DNA from: RUG369 sp050949645
GTDB lineage: Bacteria; Planctomycetota; Planctomycetia; Pirellulales; Thermoguttaceae
Reading direction: 5' to 3'
Assembly (NCBI GenBank): GCA_050949645.1
Contig: JBMNGC010000001.1
Coordinates: 124,001-188,000 of the forward strand
DNA length: 64,000 bases
The notes beneath the pieces are model-generated. The model was given only the letters and a program-made list of their open reading frames with translations, did not search any database and had not been told where the DNA came from. Every line of letters begins with the position of its first letter. Positions within the stretch are counted from its first letter, which is position 1. Both the position numbers and the translations under genes were made by a program. Shown piece by piece: positions 16,659-25,942 of this stretch.

Positions 16659-17135
16659 ATGTTTCGTATTCTCTTCGTTTGCCACGGTAATATCTGTCGC
16701 AGTCCGATGGCGGAATTTGTCATGAAGCGCATGGTTAAAGAAAAGGGCGTTGCAGAGCGCTTTGAGATCGCGTCGGCGGCGACGAGCAGCGACGACCTTG
16801 GCCAGCCTGTGCACCCCGGTTCTCGAAAGATAATGGCGGAGAATGGAATTCGGTGCGAAGGTAAGACTTCTCGTCGACTCACGCTCGCCGACTTTGCGCA
16901 ATATGATCGGCTTGTCGGCATGGATGACGAAAATATCTGGCGGATGAGACAGTTGGCGCGGAAATCCAAGGAACCGCACGCCGCAAGAAAGATTTCTCGC
17001 CTCCTCGATTTCACCGACGCGCCTGGCGAAATCTCTGACCCATGGTTCCATAACGACTTCAAAAAAACATGGAACGAAGTCAATGAAGGCTGCAAAGCGC
17101 TGCTAGAACATTGTTTGAAAACGTCGGCGGACTAA
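16659..17135 (+). CDS. Low-molecular-weight protein-tyrosine phosphatase
   Basis: 158 residues with the LMW-PTP P-loop FVCHGNICRSP at the N-terminus (nucleophile Cys8, Arg14) and the general acid Asp in EISDPW near residue 125. The middle part VGMDDENIWRM is also typical. In bacteria such enzymes often act on tyrosine kinases of polysaccharide export, but no such kinase is in the window. AAGGAG lies 8 bp before ATG 16659. It follows pflA by 48 bp on the same strand and may be in the same transcript. Its end converges on the sirtuin gene. Confidence 0.92.
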   Translation: MFRILFVCHGNICRSPMAEFVMKRMVKEKGVAERFEIASAATSSDDLGQPVHPGSRKIMAENGIRCEGKTSRRLTLADFAQYDRLVGMDDENIWRMRQLARKSKEPHAARKISRLLDFTDAPGEISDPWFHNDFKKTWNEVNEGCKALLEHCLKTSAD

Positions 17136-17183
17136 CGAACGCGCCATAATGCATTTGGCGTCGACCATTTCTGTTTCTGCGCG

Positions 17184-17945
17184 TCAGACGCCTGGGACCA
17201 TAGCGACCGCTTTTGGCAGGATTTCGCCGATCGGATCGTGAAAGACGAGCGCCGACTGGCTATCCAGAGGCGTCGCGGTTTGGTTGATCACGACGAAGGG
17301 GATCGCCGCGTCGCAAGCTCTTGGCAGACCGGCGGCGGGGTAGACTTGCAGCGACGTTCCGGCAACGACGAGCGCCTCGGCTTCCCGCATCGCGCGAAGC
17401 GCCGCGTTGAATTCCGTAGTCGGCAGCGGTTCGCCGAAGAAAACGACGTCGGGCTTGAGCGCTCCGCCGCACGTGCATCGAGGGAATTTTCCCGCGCGCA
17501 CATCGTCGCGAAAACTGGATTCGGGATAACGCTTCGCGCATTCCAGGCATGAAGCGAATCGCAACGTTCCATGAATCTCGCGAACCTTTGTCGAGCCTGC
17601 CGCGCTGTGGAGCCCGTCGATATTTTGCGTCACGACCTCCACGTCCTTTCCGCAACGCGTTTCAAGCTCCGCGATCGCAAGATGACCGGCGTTGGGTTTG
17701 GCGTCCGTCATTTCGCGATAGAAGTCGGCAAAAAAGGAATAGAAACGCTCGGGGTCGTCCAGGAAATAGGTGATCGAGAAGACTTCCTCCGACGTCATGG
17801 AATAGACGCCTTTCGACGAACGAAAGTCGGGGACCCCGCTTTCCGTCGAGATTCCTGCGCCGGTGAGAAAGGCTATTTTAGGGGCGTTGGTCAGGATCTT
17901 GGCAAGTTCCGCGATTTTCGCGTCGTTGTTATTGGCGTCGCTCAT
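17184..17945 (-). CDS. Sir2-family NAD-dependent protein deacylase
   Basis: Removes acyl groups from lysine with NAD. 253 aa. Visible motifs: FLTGAGISTESGVPDFR (NAD-binding GAGxS, residues about 28-44), VVTQNIDGLH (TQNxD) and REIHGTLR with the catalytic His. Zinc cysteines are in ASCLEC and PRCTCGG, followed by LKPDVVFFGEPLP and VAGTSLQVYPAAGLP. The start ATG 17945 overlaps the stop of the gene at 17942 (ATGA), so the two are translated together. Confidence 0.94.
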   Translation of the reverse strand: MSDANNNDAKIAELAKILTNAPKIAFLTGAGISTESGVPDFRSSKGVYSMTSEEVFSITYFLDDPERFYSFFADFYREMTDAKPNAGHLAIAELETRCGKDVEVVTQNIDGLHSAAGSTKVREIHGTLRFASCLECAKRYPESSFRDDVRAGKFPRCTCGGALKPDVVFFGEPLPTTEFNAALRAMREAEALVVAGTSLQVYPAAGLPRACDAAIPFVVINQTATPLDSQSALVFHDPIGEILPKAVAMVPGV

Positions 17946-18745
17946 TCGTAGTCTTTCCCGTTGAAGGCGTCGTCGCTAAAATCATCGTCTCCGTCGTCGC
18001 GCCTGAGAAAGTCCTCGAAGCGTTCGTCGGCGCGTCCGGCGCGTCTCGAGCGCTTGGCGGGTCTTCTACTCTTATTGCTCCAAGTCGTTACGAAATTTTC
18101 AAGTCCAGAGTCTTGACTGGTGATTTCGCCGCCCGAGCGCCAGTACTCCTGCTGAATCTCTTTCCTCGCCGCGATATATTCTTGGCGATAGAACTCCCTG
18201 TCTTCCTCTGCGCGTATTTCTTTTGCAGATTTTACGAGCTCTAACTCCTCGTCCTCGTCTTCCTCCCAGTCGACGAGCTGACCGGTAAGGTTCGATATGA
18301 GAGTATACGTCATTACCTCGAAGACTTCAACGCGCGGGGCCATTTCTTCGTCTGTCAGGAGGAGTCGGTCGCAGGTCTGCCAAAAGATGACGTAGCCTCG
18401 CTCGTCATCCTCAAATATCAGCGCCTGAGCCGTGCTTGCCAGGTCAAGATAATAGAAGTTGATCTCGTATCCCTGGAGAATCTGATCCGCAACATACCGT
18501 TTGATCTTCTCTCCTTCGACGTCGTTGTATTCGTGGTAAAGCGCCGTAAGGATTTTCCTGGCGGCCTCGTCGACGTCGACGTTCTTCGGATAGATTGCTA
18601 ACGCCCAGAAACTCCCGTCAGGGCAGTCTACCGAGATTCCGTACGTTCCCTTGTCCCAGGTTTCAGTTTGAACCGTCCAGTTATTCGGATAGATAAACCG
18701 AACCCCAAGATCGTCGTATTCCTTGTATTTGTTAGACTTAACCAT
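17942..18745 (-). CDS. Hypothetical acidic protein co-transcribed with the sirtuin
   Basis: 267 residues, no signal peptide. Residues about 10-150 form a domain that begins DLGVRFIYPNNWTVQTETW and includes IYPKNVDVDEAARKIL. This resembles the PsbP/DUF1795-type alpha-beta fold at the level of pattern only. From about residue 155 the chain is very acidic (WEEDEDEELELVKSAKE), then basic (KSRRPAKRSRRAGR) and again acidic to the end, so the tail is probably disordered. The function is unknown. The 4-bp overlap with the sirtuin gene suggests linked expression; a shared pathway is speculation. Confidence 0.75.
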   Translation of the reverse strand: MVKSNKYKEYDDLGVRFIYPNNWTVQTETWDKGTYGISVDCPDGSFWALAIYPKNVDVDEAARKILTALYHEYNDVEGEKIKRYVADQILQGYEINFYYLDLASTAQALIFEDDERGYVIFWQTCDRLLLTDEEMAPRVEVFEVMTYTLISNLTGQLVDWEEDEDEELELVKSAKEIRAEEDREFYRQEYIAARKEIQQEYWRSGGEITSQDSGLENFVTTWSNKSRRPAKRSRRAGRADERFEDFLRRDDGDDDFSDDAFNGKDYE

Positions 18746-18908
18746 TGAAGTTTCCTATCTTATCCGGTATTGCGCATTGAACGACGTCCGAAAATCGAAC
18801 TCCGCGACATGCGGTTTGCGATCAACTCTTGCCATTATTTAGTATGCGAGTCACGCGTCAAAGTTGCAGGAGAGCTCAATTTTCTTGGGTAAAAATACAC
18901 GCCTAGCG

Positions 18909-20042
18909 TCAGGCGCCGGGCGCCAATTTATTCTGACCAACAACCTTGGCTATAAGTTCTTCGGAGATCGGCGCAATCAAACCATTTTCTGTAATAATGC
19001 CAGTGATGAGTTCGGCGGGCGTGACGTCAAACGCGGGATTATAGACGTCGATTCCGTCGGGCGCAGTCTGGCGTCCAAATCCGTGTCCAATTTCACTTGC
19101 GTCGCGTTCCTCGATTGGGATTCCAGCGCCCGTCTTGACCTCGAGGTCGAAGGTCGACCTTGGCGCGACGACATAAAACGGTACGTTGTGCGCCTTGGCG
19201 ATCAGCGCGACGGAATAAGTTCCGATTTTGTTAGCGGTATCGCCGTTCGCAGCGATGCGATCGGCGCCGACAAAGACCGCGTCGATTTTTCCTTGTCGCA
19301 TAACGGTCGCCGCCATATTGTCGCAAATAAGCGTGACGTCGATTCCGTTTTCCTTGAGTTCCCAGGCGGTGAGGCGCGACCCTTGGAGCAACGGTCGCGT
19401 TTCGTCGGCATAGACGCGAATTTTCTTGCCCTGTTCTTCGTGCGCCCAGTAGAAGACGCCAAGCGCGGTCCCATACTCGCCCGTAGCGATTCCGCCTGCG
19501 TTGCAGTGCGTAAGGTAACAGCCGCCGTCTTTAATGAGATCGGCGCCATAACGTCCCATTTTTCGGCAGAGCAGATTGTCCTCCGCATGGATCGCGCGCG
19601 CCTCCTCGAGAAGCGCGACGGCAATTTTGTCGACGGGACACGCTCCGCGCAACGACTCGCCTTTGGCTCTCATTCGGTCGAGCGCCCAGAAAAGATTGAC
19701 CGCCGTCGGACGGCTCGTCGCGAGGTAATCGGTCGTTTCGACGAGTCTTGCGAAGAATTCGTCTTCGTCTGGAACGCGTCGAGCGCCGTTCGGGGCGCGG
19801 AAAGCGGTCTGAAGGCCGACGCAGACTCCGTAAGCGGCGGAGATTCCGATCGCAGGCGCGCCTCGCACACGTAGCGTTTTGATAGCCTCCCATACGGCCT
19901 CAATCGTTTTGCAATCAATTCTACGGATCTCAGTTGGCAGCAGCGTCTGATCAAGCAGATCGAGCCGTCCATTGAGAAATTGCGAGAATTGATCGCTCGC
20001 CGTTTCAGGTGTTTTCCATATGATGGGCTGTATTTTTGGCAT
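18909..20042 (-). CDS. mtnA: S-methyl-5-thioribose-1-phosphate isomerase MtnA
   Basis: Converts methylthioribose-1-phosphate to the ribulose form in methionine salvage. 377 aa, family-typical length. Motifs: VRGAPAIGISAAYGVCVGL near residue 60, THCNAGGIATGEYGTALGV with the catalytic Cys, ADETRPLLQGSRLTAWEL, and VGADRIAANGDTANKIGTY with the catalytic Asp. PFYVVAPRSTFD and ERDASEI follow. GGAG precedes the ATG at 20042. No other methionine-salvage gene is close by, so the pathway context is missing here. Related sugar isomerases (eIF2B-like, ribose-1,5-bisphosphate isomerase) are less likely given the full MtnA motif set. Confidence 0.95.
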   Translation of the reverse strand: MPKIQPIIWKTPETASDQFSQFLNGRLDLLDQTLLPTEIRRIDCKTIEAVWEAIKTLRVRGAPAIGISAAYGVCVGLQTAFRAPNGARRVPDEDEFFARLVETTDYLATSRPTAVNLFWALDRMRAKGESLRGACPVDKIAVALLEEARAIHAEDNLLCRKMGRYGADLIKDGGCYLTHCNAGGIATGEYGTALGVFYWAHEEQGKKIRVYADETRPLLQGSRLTAWELKENGIDVTLICDNMAATVMRQGKIDAVFVGADRIAANGDTANKIGTYSVALIAKAHNVPFYVVAPRSTFDLEVKTGAGIPIEERDASEIGHGFGRQTAPDGIDVYNPAFDVTPAELITGIITENGLIAPISEELIAKVVGQNKLAPGA

Positions 20043-20165
20043 ACGTTTCTCCGTAAGGTGGCGCCGTCCGCAGAAGGGTTCTAAACGTGCTGTAAAGCGG
20101 CGCTAGAACTCATCTGCATCTGTCTGCGATTGTAGTTTCGCCGACGGAAATTTTCAAGAGTTTTT

Positions 20166-22037
20166 TTACCGCCGCTCGTCAAAATTGAGTCCGCTGATAT
20201 CGTAAACCTCAAGAAGCGTAATATTCTCGCGATCGCAATCAACAACGTTGGGGAGCGGATCGCGCGTTGTTTTGGTAAAGAGAAGTTTAGCGTTCTTTGC
20301 GACGTAAGCGTCGAGCGTCGATACCGCGCTCGGACGGCGTTGTAGGACGTAGAAGCCGAAATCTGGCAGTTCTCGGAGAGTCGTCGGATTCGAGATCGTC
20401 GCCAGACGCGCGTCGCCGCAGACGTTCCAGCGACGATAATATTCGAGCGTCTGGGAGGAGAAGGCGTTGAAGAGAATTCCATCGGGGCGTCCCGTCTCGC
20501 GAGCGCGCTCCGACAGGTTCGAGAGCCGCGTCGCGACCGCTTCGTCGAAGGAATCCCAATAATAGGTCGGTTCAAGTTTGCGTTTCACGGCGCCGGTAAG
20601 CCCCCCGACCGCCGCGCTGTAGAAGGATAGATATTGGGGCGCGCAAAGGATTAAGTCGGCGACTCCAGGCGCGAGAAGGGCGCACGCGAGCGCAACGCGG
20701 AGCGCGAAGGCGCAACGACGACTGTTGAGTTGCGTTAACGCCCGAGCGACATGAGCGGCGCCGAGCCCTCCGAGGAGCCCCCAAAACGCCGTCGAAGCGA
20801 TCAGCAACCTCGCCCCGTCGTGGACAGGCGTTCCAGGCATCGCGCGAATAGTCGGGAGCGTTAGCGCCATCGCAATGGCGGTCCATAGAAGCGTTCCGCG
20901 CTCGTCGCGCGCCGCACGTCGCGGCGAATCTTCATTTCGTTTAGGGAACGCCGTTGCGACGCCCATTGCGACCGCGCACGCCGCCAGGACGCTCGGGACC
21001 GTCGCGATGCACCAGAAGATTCCGTTCCACCATGGCAAGGGGTGGTCGAGGGAATAGAATTCGCCGAAGAAGTACGTCGGGATATTAAATCCCGCGCGTT
21101 GCGTATTGAGGACCCAGAAGGTTTTGAGGCTATGTAACGGCGCGTTCCATAACGTTGGATTGACGAAGAAGAAGATCGCCAGTCCGATTGCGAGTCCGAA
21201 CGCGAGGCGCCCAATGCGCGCGGTCGCATGAACCCGCGCGCGCCGTTGAAAGATTAATTCAGCGAAGACGACGATGAAAAAGGGGCATGGCGCAAGGAAG
21301 CCGCTGAATTTTGCGCTGAAGGAGAGCACCAACGCGGCGCCCCATAACGCGGCGCCCCAAAGGACTCGTTGCGCCGTCGGAAAAAGAGCCCATGCCAGCA
21401 ACCAGCTTGAAATGAGAAGCGAATCTCCGCCCGCGATGAGCGCGTGACAGAATACTCGAGGGCAACTCGCAATTCCAACGACTGCCGCGAACGCTGCGAG
21501 GCGACCAAAAGTCATGGAGGTTCGCCAAAAGACCGCGCCTAGCGCCAATGAAAAAAAGAGCAGCATTCCGAATCGCAACGCGACTTTTTCAGAAAAAAGC
21601 GCGTCAATCCCGAGCCGTTCTGCGAGCGCGGATCCCATCGCGATCGTTAGCGTGTAGCCCGACGGATGCCCCTCGCGGTAAATCGCGTGCTGGAATCCGA
21701 CTTCGAGCGTTTCAGGAGTAAAGAGCGCGCGGCGTGAGGAGAGCGTTGAGAAGTAACGGCGCAATTCGTGTCGCTGCGAACCCTGAGGGGCGCGGTCGTC
21801 CTGCAGCGCGTCCGTAAGCTTCGTAGGACCGCGCCAGAATGCGAAAAGCCATTCTGAGACGCGTTCTGCGCGAACGAAGGCGTCCCCTTCGTCCCAGACG
21901 AGGGGCGTCCGTTCGGCGCGTCCTGAGGCGAACGCGAGCGCCGCGAGGGTAACGAGAACAGCCAGCGCGAGCGTCAAGCGCGATTGCGATCGTTCGTCGC
22001 GCGCGTCCTCAGTTTTTTCAGATTTTGCGCCTTTCAT
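20166..22037 (-). CDS. Polytopic membrane glycosyltransferase-like protein (GT39/ArnT-like layout)
   Basis: 623 aa from ATG 22037, whose ATGA overlaps the end of the HD-domain gene; an earlier in-frame start at 22133 would lie deep inside that gene. After a short charged N-terminus the first membrane helix (about residues 21-38) is followed by an acidic loop with WDEGDAFVRAER. This resembles the DE motif after helix 1 of lipid-linked-sugar glycosyltransferases. At least ten further hydrophobic helices follow, for example LRFGMLLFFSLALGAVFW and LAFGLAIGLAIFFFVNP. A soluble C-terminal part of about 120 residues contains YYWDSFDEAVATRLS. Probably transfers a sugar on the outer face of the cytoplasmic membrane; substrate unknown. 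Confidence 0.7.
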   Translation of the reverse strand: MKGAKSEKTEDARDERSQSRLTLALAVLVTLAALAFASGRAERTPLVWDEGDAFVRAERVSEWLFAFWRGPTKLTDALQDDRAPQGSQRHELRRYFSTLSSRRALFTPETLEVGFQHAIYREGHPSGYTLTIAMGSALAERLGIDALFSEKVALRFGMLLFFSLALGAVFWRTSMTFGRLAAFAAVVGIASCPRVFCHALIAGGDSLLISSWLLAWALFPTAQRVLWGAALWGAALVLSFSAKFSGFLAPCPFFIVVFAELIFQRRARVHATARIGRLAFGLAIGLAIFFFVNPTLWNAPLHSLKTFWVLNTQRAGFNIPTYFFGEFYSLDHPLPWWNGIFWCIATVPSVLAACAVAMGVATAFPKRNEDSPRRAARDERGTLLWTAIAMALTLPTIRAMPGTPVHDGARLLIASTAFWGLLGGLGAAHVARALTQLNSRRCAFALRVALACALLAPGVADLILCAPQYLSFYSAAVGGLTGAVKRKLEPTYYWDSFDEAVATRLSNLSERARETGRPDGILFNAFSSQTLEYYRRWNVCGDARLATISNPTTLRELPDFGFYVLQRRPSAVSTLDAYVAKNAKLLFTKTTRDPLPNVVDCDRENITLLEVYDISGLNFDERR

Positions 22038-23521
22038 ACGTTGGTCAGCTCGTCGACGCCGCCTGCGGCAAGTTCGTTGATCGCCGCGACGATTTCTTCG
22101 CGTCCCGTCGTGTTTCGCCCATAGACGCGGCATACGCGCATACTCTTGGGCGTCTCGCGGAGGATGGGGTCTTTCAGGATCGACGCCACGTCGCCTGTTT
22201 CAGGCTGGTATAGGTAGTTCTTCGCGGCGATGGATTCAGGACGGTAGGACGCGCGGGCGACGTCGAAGCGCAGCGGGAGGTCCTGGAGCGAGGAGGGTAG
22301 CCTGTTGCGAATCGCCGCTTCAAAGAGGCTCGGCTCCGAGAAAAGGGACGCTTGTTCGGGCTCGCCTTCCTTGACGACAAAAGTCTTTTCGGCGAGGAGT
22401 CGCCATGGAATACGGCGTTCAAGGATCGCGCGCCATGGACCGGCGAGCTCCTGTTTGCGCGGAATGTCCGAGCGGTCCCAGTTTCCCACGTCGGAAAGGA
22501 GCGACCAGTCGGTAAAGCGGAGATATTCGTCGAGCGAATCGAGAGGATTACCATACGGATAAAGTAGATCGGCGCCCTTACGGAAAAGATCAGCAAGCTC
22601 CACGTCGATGGCTCGCACCGTCCGATGGTAATAAACGGAACGGAAGAGTCCCGATCGCGCCTCCAAAAAACTCAGCAGCGCCCCGACGCCCTTGCGGTGC
22701 AGCGTCAATCCTTTCTCCGTAAAGAAAGTGTAGTGGATCAACCGTTCGAGGTCGTACGGACTGAGGCTGACTCCCGAGGCGTAAGCGTCGCGCAGCACGA
22801 AGTCCATGTTGTCAATCGTGTAGAGCCCCGAGAAGAGAATCCTGAGCATTTGCAGCCACGCGGGGCGTTTCGCGTCGTCTTCCTCAGATTTTGGTCGTAT
22901 AATGAGGTAGGCGACGTCTTCGGGCGAGAGGGATTCGCCAGGTTCAAAGACGCCCCTTGGCGACCGACGAATTCCCTTGATCGTATCCGCAAGACGCGTT
23001 CTGACGATTTCCGCGCCGAGCGTTTCGTGCGTGAGTCTCTCGCCAGAGGGCGTCGTGTATTTTTTGAGGAAATTTTCGTCAAAAAAATGTCCGAACGGTC
23101 CGTGCCCGACGTCGTGTAGGAGTCCCGCGACGCGCAGGAGCGCTTCAAGGCAGTTCCGCGACGGCAGTGGGCGTCGCGCTTCTTCGGACGCGCCCTGTTC
23201 AACGAGATGGGGGTTGTTCTCGAAGACAGCGTAAAAACTTTCGTTCCAGGCGTTCCAGACGCGGCTCGCGAGTTGCATTGTGCCAAGAACGTGTTGAAAT
23301 CGAGAATGTTCCGCCGTAGGATAGACATACCATGCGGTTTGTAGCTGATGAATCTGGCGCAATCGTTGCACCCATGGCGAGTCGACAAGATCGCGTTCAT
23401 ACGCCGTTTCGCCATCGATCGGCTCGCGAGGGGGCGATGCGATGGAAATGTACCCGTGGATTGAGTCATGAACGAGGGTTTCAGATCGAAATCGTTCCTG
23501 AATAAAACCGTCTGTTGCCAT
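22034..23521 (-). CDS. HD-domain phosphohydrolase (dGTPase-like)
   Basis: 495 aa. The HD metal site is visible: AEHSRFQHVLGTM (first His), GLLHDVGHGPFGHFFDE (HD pair plus H), and a later Asp in LYTIDNMDFVLRDAYASG. The N-terminus VHDSIHGYI is typical of the COG1078 HD superfamily phosphohydrolases, some of which cut dNTPs or other nucleotides. The last 120 residues form an extra domain with no motif I know. AGGACGG precedes the ATG. It is the first gene of a two-gene unit with the membrane protein. The 259-bp gap before the divergent gene at 23781 would hold both promoters; TATAGT at 23664 is a possible -10 for the rightward one. Confidence 0.85.
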   Translation of the reverse strand: MATDGFIQERFRSETLVHDSIHGYISIASPPREPIDGETAYERDLVDSPWVQRLRQIHQLQTAWYVYPTAEHSRFQHVLGTMQLASRVWNAWNESFYAVFENNPHLVEQGASEEARRPLPSRNCLEALLRVAGLLHDVGHGPFGHFFDENFLKKYTTPSGERLTHETLGAEIVRTRLADTIKGIRRSPRGVFEPGESLSPEDVAYLIIRPKSEEDDAKRPAWLQMLRILFSGLYTIDNMDFVLRDAYASGVSLSPYDLERLIHYTFFTEKGLTLHRKGVGALLSFLEARSGLFRSVYYHRTVRAIDVELADLFRKGADLLYPYGNPLDSLDEYLRFTDWSLLSDVGNWDRSDIPRKQELAGPWRAILERRIPWRLLAEKTFVVKEGEPEQASLFSEPSLFEAAIRNRLPSSLQDLPLRFDVARASYRPESIAAKNYLYQPETGDVASILKDPILRETPKSMRVCRVYGRNTTGREEIVAAINELAAGGVDELTNV

Positions 23522-23780
23522 ATCGATATCCGTCCTGATTCGTCTCCAAAGCTAGCGGAACCTGCACAAAATACCAAACCTATACCTGACGCGCGAGTAA
23601 AAATTTTCGGAAATATTCCCTACTAAGGGGTCAGGACGACTGGTAAAAAATCGTAAAAGCGATTATAGTTTAGGCGCGGCGACTGTAAAAGGGGCAACGT
23701 CGACATATGACGGCGTTCTCTCGGGCTCGTCCGCTCCCATTAGAGAGAACATAGCACGACTCGATAAGGAGTTTTAAGAT

Positions 23781-25703
23781 ATGAGTAGGTGGCGGTTACG
23801 CGTTTTCGCGTCGGTAGTCTGCTTTTTCATTTCAGGTTCCATTCTTGTAGCTCAGCAGTTCAAGCTTGATCACTGTTTCCCAGACTCGACCCAGATTTAT
23901 TTCAGTATCGATAATGTGAAAAATCTTGGCGATCACTGGAAAGAAACGCAGCTTCATCAGGCTCTTTCTGCTCCGCGATTTCAAGAATTCCGCGACTCGC
24001 TTCGCCAGCAGATAGAAGAATCATGGCCGAATCGCCTTGGACTTAGTCTCGAAGATTTCACGACGTTGCCGTCGGGCGAGATTGCCGGCGGTCTCATCGC
24101 GATTCCTGGTAAAAAGCCCGGCTTTGCCGTGATGATGAACGTCGCGGGCAATGCGTCGGAGGTCAATGATTTTCTCGTTCGTCTGATCCGTCAGACCACG
24201 AGCGCTCAGAATGGCGAGAGTTCGAAAGAGCGGATCGTGGTCGGTCGTCAGTCGGTCGAAGCGACTGTTCTTACGTTCCCGAATACGCAAACTGGCGCCG
24301 TTACGACGGCGTGGTACGTCGCGTTGCCGCAGTTGCTGATCGCGACGGATCAGAAATATCTCGCGGAGTTGCTTCTTAGCAAGCTCGCGGGCAGCGCCGA
24401 TCCCGCGCTCGATTCTCGCCCTGAATATCAGGCGATTTTCGCGCGCTGCGGGCAGGACTCCAGCGTCAAAGAAGCGCCGCAGATTCGTTTCTTCGTGAAT
24501 CCGATGCTCGCGGGCGAAGCGATCCGATCGCTCGTGCCGGCGGAAGAACTGAAGGGGAAATCCCCATTTGCGGTTCTTTCAAACCAGGGGTTCGACGGCG
24601 TTAAGGGCGTCGGCGGCACGATGGATTTCACGGACGGTCAGTACGAGTTCGTCTATCGTGTTAAGGTTTATATTCCCGAACCTCCGACGAAAGCGTTGCG
24701 CATGCTCTCTTTCTCGAACGTGGATGCGCTTGAACCGCCGCAATGGATCGGCAGGAACTCGACGCGCTATACGCTCTTGAATCTCAACGCACTCACGACG
24801 TTTAACAACATCGGTCCTCTCTTCGACGAATTCATCGAGACGGAGGGCGCGTGGAACGACGTTATTGATTCCCTTGAAAAAGATAAGCTCGGTCCGCAGG
24901 TCAACCTTCGTTCCGAACTCATCGCTAATTTCGGACGTCAGATTTCCTCGACGAACGCATTTGACCCGGAGAATTATGCCGACGGCGAGAAGTTCGTCCT
25001 TTCCGCGAACATCATTGAAGGCAAGGAGCAGATTGTCGCCAATGCGCTTATGAAGATGTTTGAGTCGGATCCTGATTTCCAGAAACTTGACGTCGCGGGT
25101 CAGACATTCTGGCAGTATGTTCCGCAGAAGGGTACCGAGAGACCGGCGAGACCCGGCGTGACGCGTCCCGGCGCGGTTCGTCCCGGTGCGGTTCGACCAG
25201 GTACGCAACGCATTGCGTCCGAGCCCGGCGTTGAAGCCGAACTCATCAAGGGCACCGCCTTCGGCGTCGCCAACGGAGCGCTCTTTGTCACTAACGATCC
25301 GAAATATCTCCAGAACAAAGTCCTCAGCGCGCCCGCCGACGCCGGATCAATCCTCGACGTTCCGGAACACAAGCGCGCGATGCAGAGTCTCGCTCAGGAG
25401 CCTGCCGCCGCCAACGGCGTCTTTGTTCGCGGATACTGCCGCAATATTGACGGCCTTCGCGAAAACTATGAACTTTTCCGACTCGGCAAGCTCCCGTCCG
25501 GCCAGACGCTCGGCGCTAAGCTCCTTAACGTCATCTTGACGCCCCCGGGCGAGAAGACTCCTCGCGAAGTTCAATTCGACGCCTCGACGCTTCCGCCCTT
25601 TGACGCTACATTCGCCAAAAACATCGGTTTTAGCGTCTTCTTTGGAATCGTAGAGAATGACGGTTTCTTCTACAAAGGATTCTCTACGCGTCCTGAAAAG
25701 TGA
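23781..25703 (+). CDS. Large secreted protein of unknown function (planctomycete type)
   Basis: 640 aa. A signal peptide is clear (residues 1-24, basic start, then VFASVVCFFISGSILVAQQ). The mature part reads like the DUF3352-type proteins that measure up as repeated alpha-beta units: DSTQIYFSIDNVKNLGDHW, AGGLIAIPGKKPGFAVMMNV, and VATDQKYLAELL-type segments. Near residues 453-474 a Pro-Arg linker repeats RPG-(V/A)-x (RPGVTRPGAVRPGAVRPGTQR), a local tandem duplication. I know no function. AAGGAG precedes ATG 23781. It is a single-gene unit ended by the hairpin at 25879. Confidence 0.8.
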   Translation: MSRWRLRVFASVVCFFISGSILVAQQFKLDHCFPDSTQIYFSIDNVKNLGDHWKETQLHQALSAPRFQEFRDSLRQQIEESWPNRLGLSLEDFTTLPSGEIAGGLIAIPGKKPGFAVMMNVAGNASEVNDFLVRLIRQTTSAQNGESSKERIVVGRQSVEATVLTFPNTQTGAVTTAWYVALPQLLIATDQKYLAELLLSKLAGSADPALDSRPEYQAIFARCGQDSSVKEAPQIRFFVNPMLAGEAIRSLVPAEELKGKSPFAVLSNQGFDGVKGVGGTMDFTDGQYEFVYRVKVYIPEPPTKALRMLSFSNVDALEPPQWIGRNSTRYTLLNLNALTTFNNIGPLFDEFIETEGAWNDVIDSLEKDKLGPQVNLRSELIANFGRQISSTNAFDPENYADGEKFVLSANIIEGKEQIVANALMKMFESDPDFQKLDVAGQTFWQYVPQKGTERPARPGVTRPGAVRPGAVRPGTQRIASEPGVEAELIKGTAFGVANGALFVTNDPKYLQNKVLSAPADAGSILDVPEHKRAMQSLAQEPAAANGVFVRGYCRNIDGLRENYELFRLGKLPSGQTLGAKLLNVILTPPGEKTPREVQFDASTLPPFDATFAKNIGFSVFFGIVENDGFFYKGFSTRPEK

Positions 25704-25878
25704 CGCAAACACAGACGTCTGGCGGTCTGAGAATCATGTTAACTGGAACTCTGATAGACGTCGAGAATGAAGTTAGGCGGACGTGTCGCGGTGAAAGCGA
25801 CTGGAGAATTTGCATCGTCCGCCGACGCCTGATCGGCGAACTTTCAGTCGTCCATTATCCGCTCGGCGTCTAATACAA

Positions 25879-25915
25879 GGGATCGCGTTCGATGTGAGAA
25901 TGCGATCCCTTTTTT
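25879..25915 (+). terminator. Rho-independent terminator
   Basis: GGGATCGC (25879-25886) and GCGATCCC (25902-25909) pair perfectly and are followed by six T. It lies 175 bp after the secreted-protein gene and just before the SLOG gene. Confidence 0.85.
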
Positions 25916-25942
25916 ATCACTTTTATTGACTGCGAGGTTTCG

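Noticed and set aside
18864..19874. 336-codon plus-strand frame opposite mtnA
   Set aside because: mtnA is certain; this is its antisense shadow.
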